Shown here piece after piece: positions 14,992-22,649 of a stretch of DNA of 29,046 nucleotides (the first letter of the stretch is position 1; each line of letters begins with the position of its first letter). Source of the DNA: JAKVJE01 sp047722305 (GTDB lineage: Bacteria > Actinomycetota > Actinomycetes > Actinomycetales > Microbacteriaceae); the NCBI GenBank assembly GCA_047722305.1, contig JBDNYM010000027.1, forward strand, positions 1-29,046. Reading direction: 5' to 3'. The notes under the pieces were generated by a model. The model worked only from the letters and a program-made list of their open reading frames with translations, had not been told where the DNA came from and ran no database searches. Made by a program: the position numbers and the translations under genes.

Positions 14992-15867
14992 ATGACAGCG
15001 AATCCCGCCTGGGAGGGCATGGTCCGCCCCGGCCACAGCCGCGGGCTGCTGGATGTCTGGTCGCGCCGGTACTTGCTGCATCTGCTGGTGCGCAAGGACA
15101 TGCAGGTGCGCTACCGGGGCTCGGTGCTGGGCTGGGCCTGGTCGTATGTGAAGCCCGCTGCGCAGTTTCTGGTCTATTTCATCGCGATGGGCGTGTTCCT
15201 GGGCCTGAACAAGTCGCTGCCGAACTACCCGGTGTACCTGTTCAGCGGGCTGGTGGTCATGAACTACTTCAACGAGGCGTTCATGAACGCGACCCGGTCG
15301 GTGATCGACAACACGGCCCTGGTCAAGAAGATCTATCTGCCTCGCGAGCTGTTCCCGGTGTCGTCGGTGATCATCGCCTTCGTCAACTTCTTTCCCCAGC
15401 TGGTGGTGCTCATGGCGGCGTCCCTGCTGGTCGGCTATCACCCGTCATTCGCACAGGTGGGCTTCATCGTCCTCAGCATCCTGATCATCACGGTGCTGGC
15501 GCTGGGGCTAGGGCTGATCTTCGGGGCGATCAACGTGGGACTGCGGGATGCGCAGAACATCGTCGAGCTGATCATGATGTTCAGCACGTGGTTGTCGCCG
15601 GTGCTGTACAACGCGGCGCTGGTGGATCGCGTCGCGCCCCACTGGGTGGTCGTGCTGTACAACCTGAACCCATTGACCGGCGCCGTCGGACTCATGCACT
15701 TGGGGGCATGGGCTCCGACGACGGCGCAGGATGCGGCCACCATGTCGCTGATCGGCCCGCACATCCTCATTTACGGGCTGATCGCGATCGTTACCTCGCT
15801 GATCGTGCTGCTGCTGGGCGAGCTGGTGTTCCGCAGGATGGAGAAGAACTTTGCCCAAGACCTCTGA
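14992..15867 (+). CDS. ABC-2 type polysaccharide/teichoic acid exporter permease (Wzm/TagG type)
   Basis: A 291-residue membrane protein of the ABC-2 family. The N-terminal amphipathic segment (RYLLHLLVRKDMQVRYRGSV) is the typical Wzm/TagG gate-helix region. About six membrane helices follow, with the family landmarks LGWAWSYVKPAAQFLVYF and NPLTGAVGLM. It would form the pore exporting a lipid-linked glycan such as a teichoic acid or O-antigen-like polymer. ATG 14992 is chosen because AGGAG lies four bases upstream and the N-terminus fits the family; a longer in-frame extension to 14827 reads as low-complexity Arg-rich sequence. The ATPase partner overlaps its end by 17 bases. No glycosyltransferase gene is adjacent, so the polymer is unknown. 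Confidence 0.9.
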   Translation: MTANPAWEGMVRPGHSRGLLDVWSRRYLLHLLVRKDMQVRYRGSVLGWAWSYVKPAAQFLVYFIAMGVFLGLNKSLPNYPVYLFSGLVVMNYFNEAFMNATRSVIDNTALVKKIYLPRELFPVSSVIIAFVNFFPQLVVLMAASLLVGYHPSFAQVGFIVLSILIITVLALGLGLIFGAINVGLRDAQNIVELIMMFSTWLSPVLYNAALVDRVAPHWVVVLYNLNPLTGAVGLMHLGAWAPTTAQDAATMSLIGPHILIYGLIAIVTSLIVLLLGELVFRRMEKNFAQDL

Positions 15868-16639
15868 CCCGGCGCCTCGGGGCGCCGCGCCCGTATCCGC
15901 GACCGCCCGCCCCGCCCGTCCCGCGATCGTGCTCGACCACGTGGGCAAGCAGTTCCACCTGCGCCACACGCACTCGATGAAGGAGACCTTCGTCGCCTGG
16001 CTGCGGCACAAGCCGATCGCCGACGATTTCACCGCGCTGGACGACCTGTCGCTGACCGTGCATCAGGGGGAGTCCGTGGCGCTGCTGGGGCTCAACGGCT
16101 CCGGCAAGTCGACGACGCTGAAGCTGGTGTCGGGCGTCCTGCAGCCCAGCACCGGCACCGTCCTGACCCGGGGACGGGTCGCCGGGCTCATCGAGGTGGG
16201 CGCCGGGTTCCACCCCGACCTGTCGGGCCGCGAGAACGTGTACCTGAACGCCGCCATCCTGGGCATGTCGAAAGATGAGACCGACGCGAAGTTCGACGAC
16301 ATCGTCGCCTTCAGCGAGATCGGCCAGTTCATCGACACCGAGGTGAAGTTCTACTCGTCGGGCATGTTCGTGCGGCTGGCGTTCGCCGTCGCCATCCACA
16401 CCCAGATGGACGTGCTGCTGGTGGACGAGGTGCTGGCCGTCGGCGACGAGCCGTTCCAGCACAAATGCCTGGACAAGATCCAGGAGTTCCATGCGTCGGG
16501 CAAGACCGTCGTCGTCGTCACCCACGACCTGGGCGCCGCGCAGCGGGTGTGCCAGCGGGGCGTACTGCTCGAACATGGCCGGGTGGTGCTGGACGGCACC
16601 GTCGAGCAGGCGGTCGACCGGCTGCGGGCCGGGGCGTAG
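15851..16639 (+). CDS. Polysaccharide/teichoic acid exporter ATPase (Wzt/TagH type)
   Basis: A 262-residue ABC ATPase. Walker A GLNGSGKST is at 80-88, signature YSSGM at 168-172 and Walker B VLLVDEVLAVGD at about 188-199; the YSSGM and DEVLAVGD forms are diagnostic for the Wzt/TagH branch. The insert FVAWLRHKPIADDFTALDDLS before Walker A is also typical. It ends soon after the ATPase fold, so it lacks the C-terminal carbohydrate-binding domain of some Wzt proteins. It starts at TTG 15851 inside the permease gene; the first 24 residues are a Pro/Ala-rich leader. It drives the permease encoded just upstream. Confidence 0.9.
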   Translation: MPKTSDPAPRGAAPVSATARPARPAIVLDHVGKQFHLRHTHSMKETFVAWLRHKPIADDFTALDDLSLTVHQGESVALLGLNGSGKSTTLKLVSGVLQPSTGTVLTRGRVAGLIEVGAGFHPDLSGRENVYLNAAILGMSKDETDAKFDDIVAFSEIGQFIDTEVKFYSSGMFVRLAFAVAIHTQMDVLLVDEVLAVGDEPFQHKCLDKIQEFHASGKTVVVVTHDLGAAQRVCQRGVLLEHGRVVLDGTVEQAVDRLRAGA

Positions 16640-16653
16640 CAGGCGCAGACCGC

Positions 16654-17190
16654 ATGCCGACCCCGACGATCCGGACCGCGCGCCCGGCAGACGCCCCCGC
16701 CTGCGCGCAGGTCATGTACGACTGCTGGCAGGGCTCCTACCGGGGGCTCCTCCCCGCCGAGCTGGTGGACGCCATGTCGTTGGAGCGCTCCCTGGAGATG
16801 TGGACCCGTTCGCTCGCCGACCCGCGCAACGCGGTATTCATCGCCGAAGCGGCATCCTCTCGGCCAGGGCCGGGGCCGGTGCTGGGAGTGGCATCCGCCC
16901 GCCTGGAGGACGACGCCGTGGGCTACATCCCCTCGCTGTACGTGTCCCCGGCGGGCCAGGGCCGGGGCGTCGGCCGGGCGCTGCTCTGGCATGCCGAACG
17001 GCATCTGGCCCGCGCCGGGGCCGCCCGGGGCACCCTGTGGGTGTTCGAGGAGAATCTGCCGTCGAGGGCGTTCTACCGGCGCTGCGGCTGGGAGCCGGAC
17101 GGCCGGCACCTGGTCCTGCCCGAGTGGGGCCGGCCTCAGATCGGCCTCGGCAAGGCCCTCGGGCCCGGGACGGCGACGGCTCAGCGCTGA
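16654..17190 (+). CDS. GNAT family N-acetyltransferase
   Basis: A 178-residue acyl-CoA-dependent acetyltransferase. The fold begins IRTARPADAPACAQVMYDCW; the acetyl-CoA pyrophosphate loop is SPAGQGRGVGRALL (Q/R-x-x-G-x-G/A type, about 92-105); and the C-terminal motif is VFEENLPSRAFYRRCGWEPDG. The substrate cannot be told from sequence; the nearest relatives in type are the RimI/phosphinothricin-like small GNATs. ATG 16654 starts 14 bases after the exporter ATPase stop, so it may be co-transcribed with it. Its last 10 bases overlap the end of the convergent MurR-like gene. Confidence 0.87.
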   Translation: MPTPTIRTARPADAPACAQVMYDCWQGSYRGLLPAELVDAMSLERSLEMWTRSLADPRNAVFIAEAASSRPGPGPVLGVASARLEDDAVGYIPSLYVSPAGQGRGVGRALLWHAERHLARAGAARGTLWVFEENLPSRAFYRRCGWEPDGRHLVLPEWGRPQIGLGKALGPGTATAQR

Positions 17191-18059
17191 CGGCTGCTGC
17201 GCCGACGGTCCTCGACCGCCGCGAACGTCTTCGCCAGGGACGCGCGGGTCGCCTCCGGGTGCAGCCCGGCGACCCCCATGAAGAGCACGTCGACGATGAT
17301 GAGCTGGGCCATCCGGCTCGACATCGCCGCATAGCGGAATCTCGTCTCCTTGGACACGGTCGTGATGACGGCATCGGCCGCCTGCGCCAGCGGGGAGCCG
17401 GGGAAGTTCGTGACGGCGACCGCGAACGCCCCCCCGCCCCGGGCGGTCGACAGCGCGCTGATGGCCTCCTCGGTCTCCCCGGAGTGGGAGAAGCCCACGG
17501 CGACGGCATGCTCGGGAAGCGCGGCGGCGCTCATGAGCGCGAGATGCGGATCGACCCAGGCGTTGACCTGGTACCCGATGCGGTGCAGCTTCTGCTGAAG
17601 GTCCTGGGCGGCCAGCCCGCTGGACGCCGATCCGTACACATCGACCACGCTGGCCGCGTCGATGGCCGCGACGACCCGCTCCACCGTCTTCAGGTCCAGC
17701 CGCTCGACGGTCTCCTGGACGGTGCGGGCCTCCTCGAACGCCAGCTTGCGCCACACGGTCGACGGCTCGTCGCTGACGTCGATGTCGCCATTCGAGACGC
17801 CGAACTCGACCCGGCGCCCGTCCTCCCCGGCGGCGGCGATCGCCAGCGCCGGCCGGAAGTCGCGGTACCCGTCGAACCCGATCCGACGGCACAGCCGGAC
17901 GACGCTGGTGGTGGAGGTCCCGGCCGCGGTGGCCATCTCGCTGATGGTCAGGGTGGAGGCCCGGGTGGCGTCTTCGAGGACGAAGCGGGCCACCCGGCTC
18001 TCGCTGGGGCGCAGCGCTGGCAGCGCCTGCTGCAGCCGCACCAGAAGATCTTCTCGCAT
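17181..18059 (-). CDS. MurR/RpiR family transcriptional regulator
   Basis: A 292-residue regulator with an N-terminal helix-turn-helix of the RpiR type (about 1-75; ISEMATAAGTSTTSVVRLCRRIGFDGYRDFR) and a C-terminal SIS sugar-isomerase-fold domain (about 125-260; VYGSASSGLAAQDLQQKL and VGFSHSGETEEAI). SIS domains bind phosphorylated sugars; in E. coli MurR the ligand is MurNAc-6-P. The gene is divergent from the MurNAc catabolic operon, so it very likely controls that operon and itself from the shared AT-rich spacer. ATG 18059 gives the standard N-terminus (MREDLLVRLQ); the 25 codons open upstream do not fit the family. It overlaps the convergent GNAT gene by 10 bases. Confidence 0.92.
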   Translation of the reverse strand: MREDLLVRLQQALPALRPSESRVARFVLEDATRASTLTISEMATAAGTSTTSVVRLCRRIGFDGYRDFRPALAIAAAGEDGRRVEFGVSNGDIDVSDEPSTVWRKLAFEEARTVQETVERLDLKTVERVVAAIDAASVVDVYGSASSGLAAQDLQQKLHRIGYQVNAWVDPHLALMSAAALPEHAVAVGFSHSGETEEAISALSTARGGGAFAVAVTNFPGSPLAQAADAVITTVSKETRFRYAAMSSRMAQLIIVDVLFMGVAGLHPEATRASLAKTFAAVEDRRRSSRQR

Positions 18060-18126
18060 CGGGCCCCTACTCGCAGTGCGCCCGATGCTATCGCACCGCG
18101 GGAGCGGCGGTGCCGCCCACACGAGC

Positions 18127-18173
18127 GGGAACATAGTTTACATACGAGAAATAATATCGGTAATAATTTTCCC
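18127..18173. promoter_or_regulatory. AT-rich divergent promoter/operator between murR-like gene and MurNAc operon
   Basis: A strikingly AT-rich island in GC-rich DNA. The outer arms GGGAACATAGTTTAC (18127-18141) and GTAATAATTTTCCC (18160-18173) form an imperfect inverted repeat. Inside are a GAAA...TTTC pair (18148 to 18171) and AATAAT twice (18150, 18162). Promoter candidates toward the operon are TTTACA (18137-18142) with AATAAT (18162-18167, 19-base spacer); on the minus strand TATTAT (18156-18151) could be the -10 of the regulator gene. This is the natural place for MurR-like control, but the exact operator is inferred. Confidence 0.55.
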
Positions 18174-18236
18174 CTACAGTGAGCATCAATTGCGCAGCCG
18201 TCGCTCCGTCGGCTGTCAGAACTCTAGGAGGCCCAC

Positions 18237-19781
18237 ATGAAACGCATGACGTACCGTGGCCGACTGACCGCAGCTGGCGCCCTGCTCACCGCAGGCGCCC
18301 TCGCGCTCGCCGGTTGTTCGGGCGCTGCGACGACGACGTCCAGCAGCGCCTTGAACGCGCAGTTCGTGTTCGGAATCACCGCTGACCCCACGCAGATGGT
18401 GCCGTGGACGGCCACATCCGAGCAGTCGATCCAGGTCCTCTCGCAGATCTACAGCCCGCTGCTCGGCACCGACGCGAAGAGCCGGCCGATCGCGAACCTG
18501 TCGGCGCTGCCCAAGATCAGCTCCGACGGCAAGACCTACACCTTCGCCCTCAAGAAGAATGTCAAGTTCTCCAACGGGTCGGCCCTGACCTCCGAGGACG
18601 TCAAGTACACCTTCGAGAAGATCATGGACCCGGCGTCGAAGGCCAGCTCCCGGTCGTACTTCGCGTCGGTCGACTCGATCGACGCCCCCAGCCCGTCCCA
18701 GGTCGTCGTGCACCTGAAGTCGGCGGACGCCTCGTTCGCCACCGGGCTCACCGCCGCCACCACCGGCATCGTGCCCTCCGACGTGTCCGTCGACAGCCTG
18801 CAGACCACCCCGGTCGGCTCCGGCCCGTACGAGTTCGCGTCCCGCAAGGCGAACGACTCCATCACGCTGAAGCGCAACGCCGACTACTTCGGCGGGAAAC
18901 CGGGAGCCGCCAAGCTGCAGTTCCGCGTCATCCCCAACAGCCAGTCGATGGTCTCGGCGCTGAAGACCGGCTCCGTGGACGCAGCGGTCTTCGACAACCC
19001 GGTGACCGCCAAGAGCGCGGTCTCGTCCGGCACCAAGATGGAGACCGTGGGATCGCTGCAGTACCACGTGCTGCAGCTGCGCGCCGCCTCCCCGGTGCTC
19101 TCGAACGTCAACACCCGGCTCGCCATCCAGTGCGCCATCTCGCGCACCGAGGTGATCGACTCCGCCGCCCTCGGCGCGGGTTCGGTCACCGGTCCGATCA
19201 CCTCGCCGGCCTACAAGTCGGACCCGAACGGCCAGGTGTGCCCGAAGCGCAGCGTGTCCAAGGCCAAGTCGTACCTGGCCAAGGCCGGCACCCCGGACGG
19301 ATTCACACTGAACGTCATCACCTCCCAGGGGCTCTACTCGACCGCCGTGGACGAGGCCCAGAACGTCCAGTCGCAGCTGGCCGACGTGGGCATCAAGGTC
19401 AATGTCGAGACGCTCGACTCGAACACCTACGTGCAGAAGTGGCTGAGCGGAGACTTCGACGCCGCCATCGCCCAGAACAGCGGCAGCGCCGATCCGAACA
19501 CCATGTACGCCCGGTACTTCACCTCGACCGGGTCCTACAACAAGGTGGCCGGATACAGCTCGAGCGAGCTCGACGACCTGTTCGCGCAGGGGATCGCCAC
19601 CACCGACACCGCCAAGCGGAAGTCCGTCTACCAGCAGGTCTCGAAACAGCTGGTCGATAACGCCGCCTGGGTCTGGCTGTTCACCCCGAAGAAGTTCATC
19701 GTGCTCAACTCGGATGTGAAGAACTACCCGGCGCGCACCGACGCCGACCTCACCCAGCTGTGGAAGGCCAGCCTGTCCTGA
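18237..19781 (+). CDS. ABC substrate-binding lipoprotein, peptide family, in MurNAc operon
   Basis: A 514-residue family 5 (DppA/OppA-like) solute-binding protein. It has a clear lipoprotein signal with lipobox L-A-G-C27, so it is lipid-anchored on the outer face of the membrane. Family landmarks are FALKKNVKFSNGSALTSEDVKYTFEKI and VGSGPYEF. AGGAGG at 18226-18231 precedes ATG 18237 by five bases. It is the first gene of the operon and is followed, after a strong hairpin, by its permeases. Because the operon encodes AnmK, MurQ, NagA and NagB, the ligand is probably a wall-derived muropeptide or anhydro-MurNAc; this is inferred from context, since family 5 proteins bind peptides and a few sugars. 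Confidence 0.93.
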   Translation: MKRMTYRGRLTAAGALLTAGALALAGCSGAATTTSSSALNAQFVFGITADPTQMVPWTATSEQSIQVLSQIYSPLLGTDAKSRPIANLSALPKISSDGKTYTFALKKNVKFSNGSALTSEDVKYTFEKIMDPASKASSRSYFASVDSIDAPSPSQVVVHLKSADASFATGLTAATTGIVPSDVSVDSLQTTPVGSGPYEFASRKANDSITLKRNADYFGGKPGAAKLQFRVIPNSQSMVSALKTGSVDAAVFDNPVTAKSAVSSGTKMETVGSLQYHVLQLRAASPVLSNVNTRLAIQCAISRTEVIDSAALGAGSVTGPITSPAYKSDPNGQVCPKRSVSKAKSYLAKAGTPDGFTLNVITSQGLYSTAVDEAQNVQSQLADVGIKVNVETLDSNTYVQKWLSGDFDAAIAQNSGSADPNTMYARYFTSTGSYNKVAGYSSSELDDLFAQGIATTDTAKRKSVYQQVSKQLVDNAAWVWLFTPKKFIVLNSDVKNYPARTDADLTQLWKASLS

Positions 19782-19807
19782 TCCGCGCAGAGGCCCGCGC
19801 GAGGAGC

Positions 19808-19832
19808 GGAGGGGGACGCCGAGTCCCCCTCC
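19808..19832 (+). terminator. Perfect intra-operon hairpin after the binding-protein gene
   Basis: GGAGGGGGAC (19808-19817) and GTCCCCCTCC (19823-19832) are exact reverse complements with a five-base loop: a very stable 10-bp stem. It lies 27 bases after the binding-protein stop and 27 bases before the permease start, with no U-run. Such stems commonly stabilise the upstream mRNA or attenuate read-through, so that more binding protein than permease is made. Confidence 0.65.
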
Positions 19833-19858
19833 TCCCCTCTCGGCCCCGGAAGCTGAAG

Positions 19859-20836
19859 ATGCCTTATATCTCCCAATTCCTGAGACACCCGATCACCCGT
19901 CGGGTCGCCGAGACGCTGCTGACGCTGATCGGCGTGTCGATCCTGACGTTCATCCTGCTGCGGGTCGTCCCCGGCAACCAGATCACAGCCGCGTACGGCA
20001 CGGCCACCAACGACCTCACCCCGGCGCAGATCCATTCGCTGGAGGCCTACTACGGCCTGGACAAGCCGCTCATCGTGCAATACTTCACCTGGCTGGGCGG
20101 CGTGCTCACCGGGAACCTCGGGATCTCGACCACCTCGCACGCAGCGGTGTCGGCCATGACGGCCGGCGCCCTGCCGAACACCATCGAGCTGGCGGTCTTC
20201 TCGATCGTCATCGCGATCATCCTCGGGGTTCCGGGCGGGATGCTGGCCGCCAGCCGGCCGGGACGGGCGCGGGACGGCGCCACGCAGGTCGTGAGCCTGT
20301 TCGCCCTGTCCATCCCGTCGTTCCTGCTCGCCACGCTGCTGGCGACCTGGCTCACCAACACGTTCCGGTGGTATCCGAACGGGCAGGGATACGAGACGCT
20401 GTTCCAGAATCCGGGGCTCAACCTGGAGCAGATGCTGCTGCCGGCGCTCGTGCTCGGCATCAGCATCGCGTCTCCCATCCTGCAGACCACCCGCACCGCG
20501 ATCCTGGAGATCCGGACGTCCGACTACATCCGCACCGCCCAGGCCAAGGGGCTGTCGCCCCACCGGGTGGAGCTGCGCCACATCCTGCGCAACGCGCTCA
20601 TCCCCGTGACCACGATGACCGGGATGCAGTTCGGCTTCCTGCTGGGCGGCGCTGTCGTGGTCGAGGAGATCTTCGCGATCCCGGGCATCGGGCGCCAGGT
20701 CTTCCTCGGCCTGCAGCAGAAGGACTACGCGGTTGTGCAGAGCACCGTGCTGGTGATCGCGGTGCTGTTCGTGGCCGTCAACCTCCTCACCGATCTCCTC
20801 TACCGCGTGATCGACCCGAAGGTGCGCGCCGAATGA
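19859..20836 (+). CDS. Peptide-type ABC permease, DppB type, in MurNAc operon
   Basis: A 325-residue DppB-type permease. The first helix follows ITRRVAETLLTLIGVSIL (about 14-35). The periplasmic landmark is LEAYYGLDKPLIVQYFTWLGGV, about five more helices follow, and the coupling loop IRTAQAKGLSPHRVELRHILRN contacts the ATPase. The end YRVIDPKVRAE is typical. ATG 19859 (MPYISQFLRH) gives the family N-terminus; the upstream in-frame extension runs through the hairpin and is not credible. Its stop overlaps the next gene as ATGA. With the DppC-type partner it would import the ligand delivered by the lipoprotein. Confidence 0.92.
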   Translation: MPYISQFLRHPITRRVAETLLTLIGVSILTFILLRVVPGNQITAAYGTATNDLTPAQIHSLEAYYGLDKPLIVQYFTWLGGVLTGNLGISTTSHAAVSAMTAGALPNTIELAVFSIVIAIILGVPGGMLAASRPGRARDGATQVVSLFALSIPSFLLATLLATWLTNTFRWYPNGQGYETLFQNPGLNLEQMLLPALVLGISIASPILQTTRTAILEIRTSDYIRTAQAKGLSPHRVELRHILRNALIPVTTMTGMQFGFLLGGAVVVEEIFAIPGIGRQVFLGLQQKDYAVVQSTVLVIAVLFVAVNLLTDLLYRVIDPKVRAE

Positions 20837-21720
20837 CCTCTATGACCACTGCAGACCCGCGCACGCCCGACGCCGCCCCGCGGCACCGCCATCGCGTCCG
20901 CTCTGCCTTCCGGACCCCCGCCGGGCTCACCGGCGTCATCCTGCTCGGCATCTCCCTCATCCTCGGGCTCATGGCGATGTTCCGCATCGGACCGTCGCCG
21001 GCGCGGCAGAACGTAGCCCTCTCGCTGCGCCCGCCGAGTGCCGCGCACTGGTTCGGCACCGACCAGTTCGGCCGGGACGTCTTCGCCCGCGTCGCCTCCG
21101 GCATCCAGAACTCTCTGCAGATCGCCATCGTGTCGGTCGCCATCGCCGCGGTCGTCGGCATCCTGCTGGGGGTGCTCGCCGGGTATTACCTCGGGGTGCT
21201 GGACCGGATCGTCGGGGTGTTCACCAACGTGCTGTTCGCCTTCCCCTCCCTGCTGCTGGCGCTCGCCCTGGCCGCCACGCTGCAGCGCAGCTGGGTGACG
21301 GTCGCCGTGGCGATCGCGGTCGTGTACACGCCGATCTTCGCCCGGGTGGCGCGCGGGCCGGTGCTGACGCTGCGCGGTTCGGATTACGTCGTCGCCTCCA
21401 CCGCCCTCGGCCGCGGCAGTCTGTCAACGCTGTTCGCGCACGTCCTGCCCAATATCCAGGGCATCCTGGTGGTCCAGACGACGCTGTCGCTGTCGTGGGC
21501 GATCCTCACCGAGGCCTCCTTGAGCTTCCTGGGGTTCGGCACGCCGCCGCCAGCAGCCTCTCTGGGCGGCATGGTCTACGACGCCCAGACGCTGGCCGGA
21601 GTGGCCCCGTGGATGCTCCTGTTCCCGGGCGCGGTGCTCGTCATGACCGTCATCGGCCTGAACCTGGTCGGCGACTCGCTCCGAGTCGCCCTCGATCCGA
21701 AGGGGGAGGCCCAGCAGTGA
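20833..21720 (+). CDS. Peptide-type ABC permease, DppC type, in MurNAc operon
   Basis: A 295-residue DppC-type permease. A His/Arg-rich N-terminal tail precedes the first helix (about 31-50). Next come the landmark HWFGTDQFGRDVFARVASG, about five helices, a coupling region near DYVVASTALGRGSLSTLFAHVLPN, and the C-terminal LNLVGDSLRVALDPK. The ATG at 20833 overlaps the previous stop by four bases; the frame is open upstream but that part overlaps the DppB-type gene. Its own stop overlaps murQ (GTGA), tying transporter and enzyme synthesis together. The cognate ATPase is not adjacent but four genes downstream (25017). Confidence 0.92.
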   Translation: MTSMTTADPRTPDAAPRHRHRVRSAFRTPAGLTGVILLGISLILGLMAMFRIGPSPARQNVALSLRPPSAAHWFGTDQFGRDVFARVASGIQNSLQIAIVSVAIAAVVGILLGVLAGYYLGVLDRIVGVFTNVLFAFPSLLLALALAATLQRSWVTVAVAIAVVYTPIFARVARGPVLTLRGSDYVVASTALGRGSLSTLFAHVLPNIQGILVVQTTLSLSWAILTEASLSFLGFGTPPPAASLGGMVYDAQTLAGVAPWMLLFPGAVLVMTVIGLNLVGDSLRVALDPKGEAQQ

Positions 21721-22649
21721 ACGTCGAAGAGGATCAGGACCTCGACGGGCTGCTCACCGAGGCGATCGACGAGCGGCAGCCCGCGCTGGACGCGATGTCC
21801 GTCCCGGAACTGGTACGCCTGCTCAACGAGCGCGACGCCACCATCCCGGCGGCGGTGGGCGCCGCCCTGCCGCAGATCTCCCCGGCGATCGCCGCGGCGG
21901 CGGACCGGATGCGCCGCGGCGGGCGCCTGATCTATGTGGGGGCGGGGACATCAGGCCGGCTCGGCGTGCTCGACGCCTCGGAGATCCCGCCGACGTTCGG
22001 CACCGGCCCGGACCTGGTCGTAGGGCTGATCGCCGGTGGGCCCCGGGCCCTGGTCTCCTCGGTCGAGGCGGCCGAAGACGACCCGGAGGCGGGCGCGAGC
22101 GCGGTCGCAGAGCTCGCGCTCACCGCCGATGACGTCGTCGTCGGCATCGCGTCGAGCGGACGGACCCCGTACGTGCTCGGCGCCGTCCGCTTCGCGCGGA
22201 GTCTGGGAGCGCTGACGATCGGCTTCTCCTGCAACCCGAAGGCGGTCCTGTCGCAGGCGGCCGAATTCCCCATCGAGGTCACGGTCGGCCCCGAGATCGT
22301 CACCGGTTCGACCCGGATGGGCGCCGGGACGGCCACCAAGATGGTGCTGAACATGATCTCGACGATCTGCATGATCCGTCTGGGGAAGACCTACGGCACG
22401 CTGATGGTCGACCTGCGGGCGACGAACCGGAAGCTGGTGCGCCGGGCGGTGCGGATCGTCGAGTACACGACCGGGGTCGACGAGTCCGCGGCCCTCGTCG
22501 CGCTGCGCGACGCAGACTGGCAGGTCAAGGTCGCCATCGCGGCCATCGCCACCGGCACGTCCGCCGCCGAGGCGCGCCGCCGACTGGACGCGGCCGACGG
22601 GATGCTGCGCCGAGTCGTCGCCCCAGCCTCGGGGAAGGCCGGCGCCTGA
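21717..22649 (+). CDS. murQ: N-acetylmuramic acid 6-phosphate etherase
   Basis: A 310-residue SIS-fold etherase that cleaves the lactyl ether of MurNAc-6-P to give GlcNAc-6-P and D-lactate in the cytosol. The sugar-phosphate site is YVGAGTSGRLGVLDASEIPP (about 73-92). The catalytic glutamates align as E89 (in LDASE) and E120 (in VEAAEDD), matching E. coli Glu83 and Glu114. Further hallmarks are GIASSGRTPYV, EIVTGSTRMGAGTATKMVLNM and GKTYGTLMVDLRATN. The start is GTG 21717, overlapping the permease stop (GTGA); the N-terminal LLTEAIDERQPALDAMSVPELV fits the family. Its stop shares one base with anmK. This is one of the two genes that fix the operon's purpose. Confidence 0.96.
   Translation: MNVEEDQDLDGLLTEAIDERQPALDAMSVPELVRLLNERDATIPAAVGAALPQISPAIAAAADRMRRGGRLIYVGAGTSGRLGVLDASEIPPTFGTGPDLVVGLIAGGPRALVSSVEAAEDDPEAGASAVAELALTADDVVVGIASSGRTPYVLGAVRFARSLGALTIGFSCNPKAVLSQAAEFPIEVTVGPEIVTGSTRMGAGTATKMVLNMISTICMIRLGKTYGTLMVDLRATNRKLVRRAVRIVEYTTGVDESAALVALRDADWQVKVAIAAIATGTSAAEARRRLDAADGMLRRVVAPASGKAGA

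Noticed and set aside
14340..15101. A 254-codon N-terminal extension of the YdbT-like gene
   Set aside because: It is the out-of-frame shadow of the YdbS-like gene and of the spacer; the GTG at 14339 overlaps the YdbS stop and gives the family architecture.
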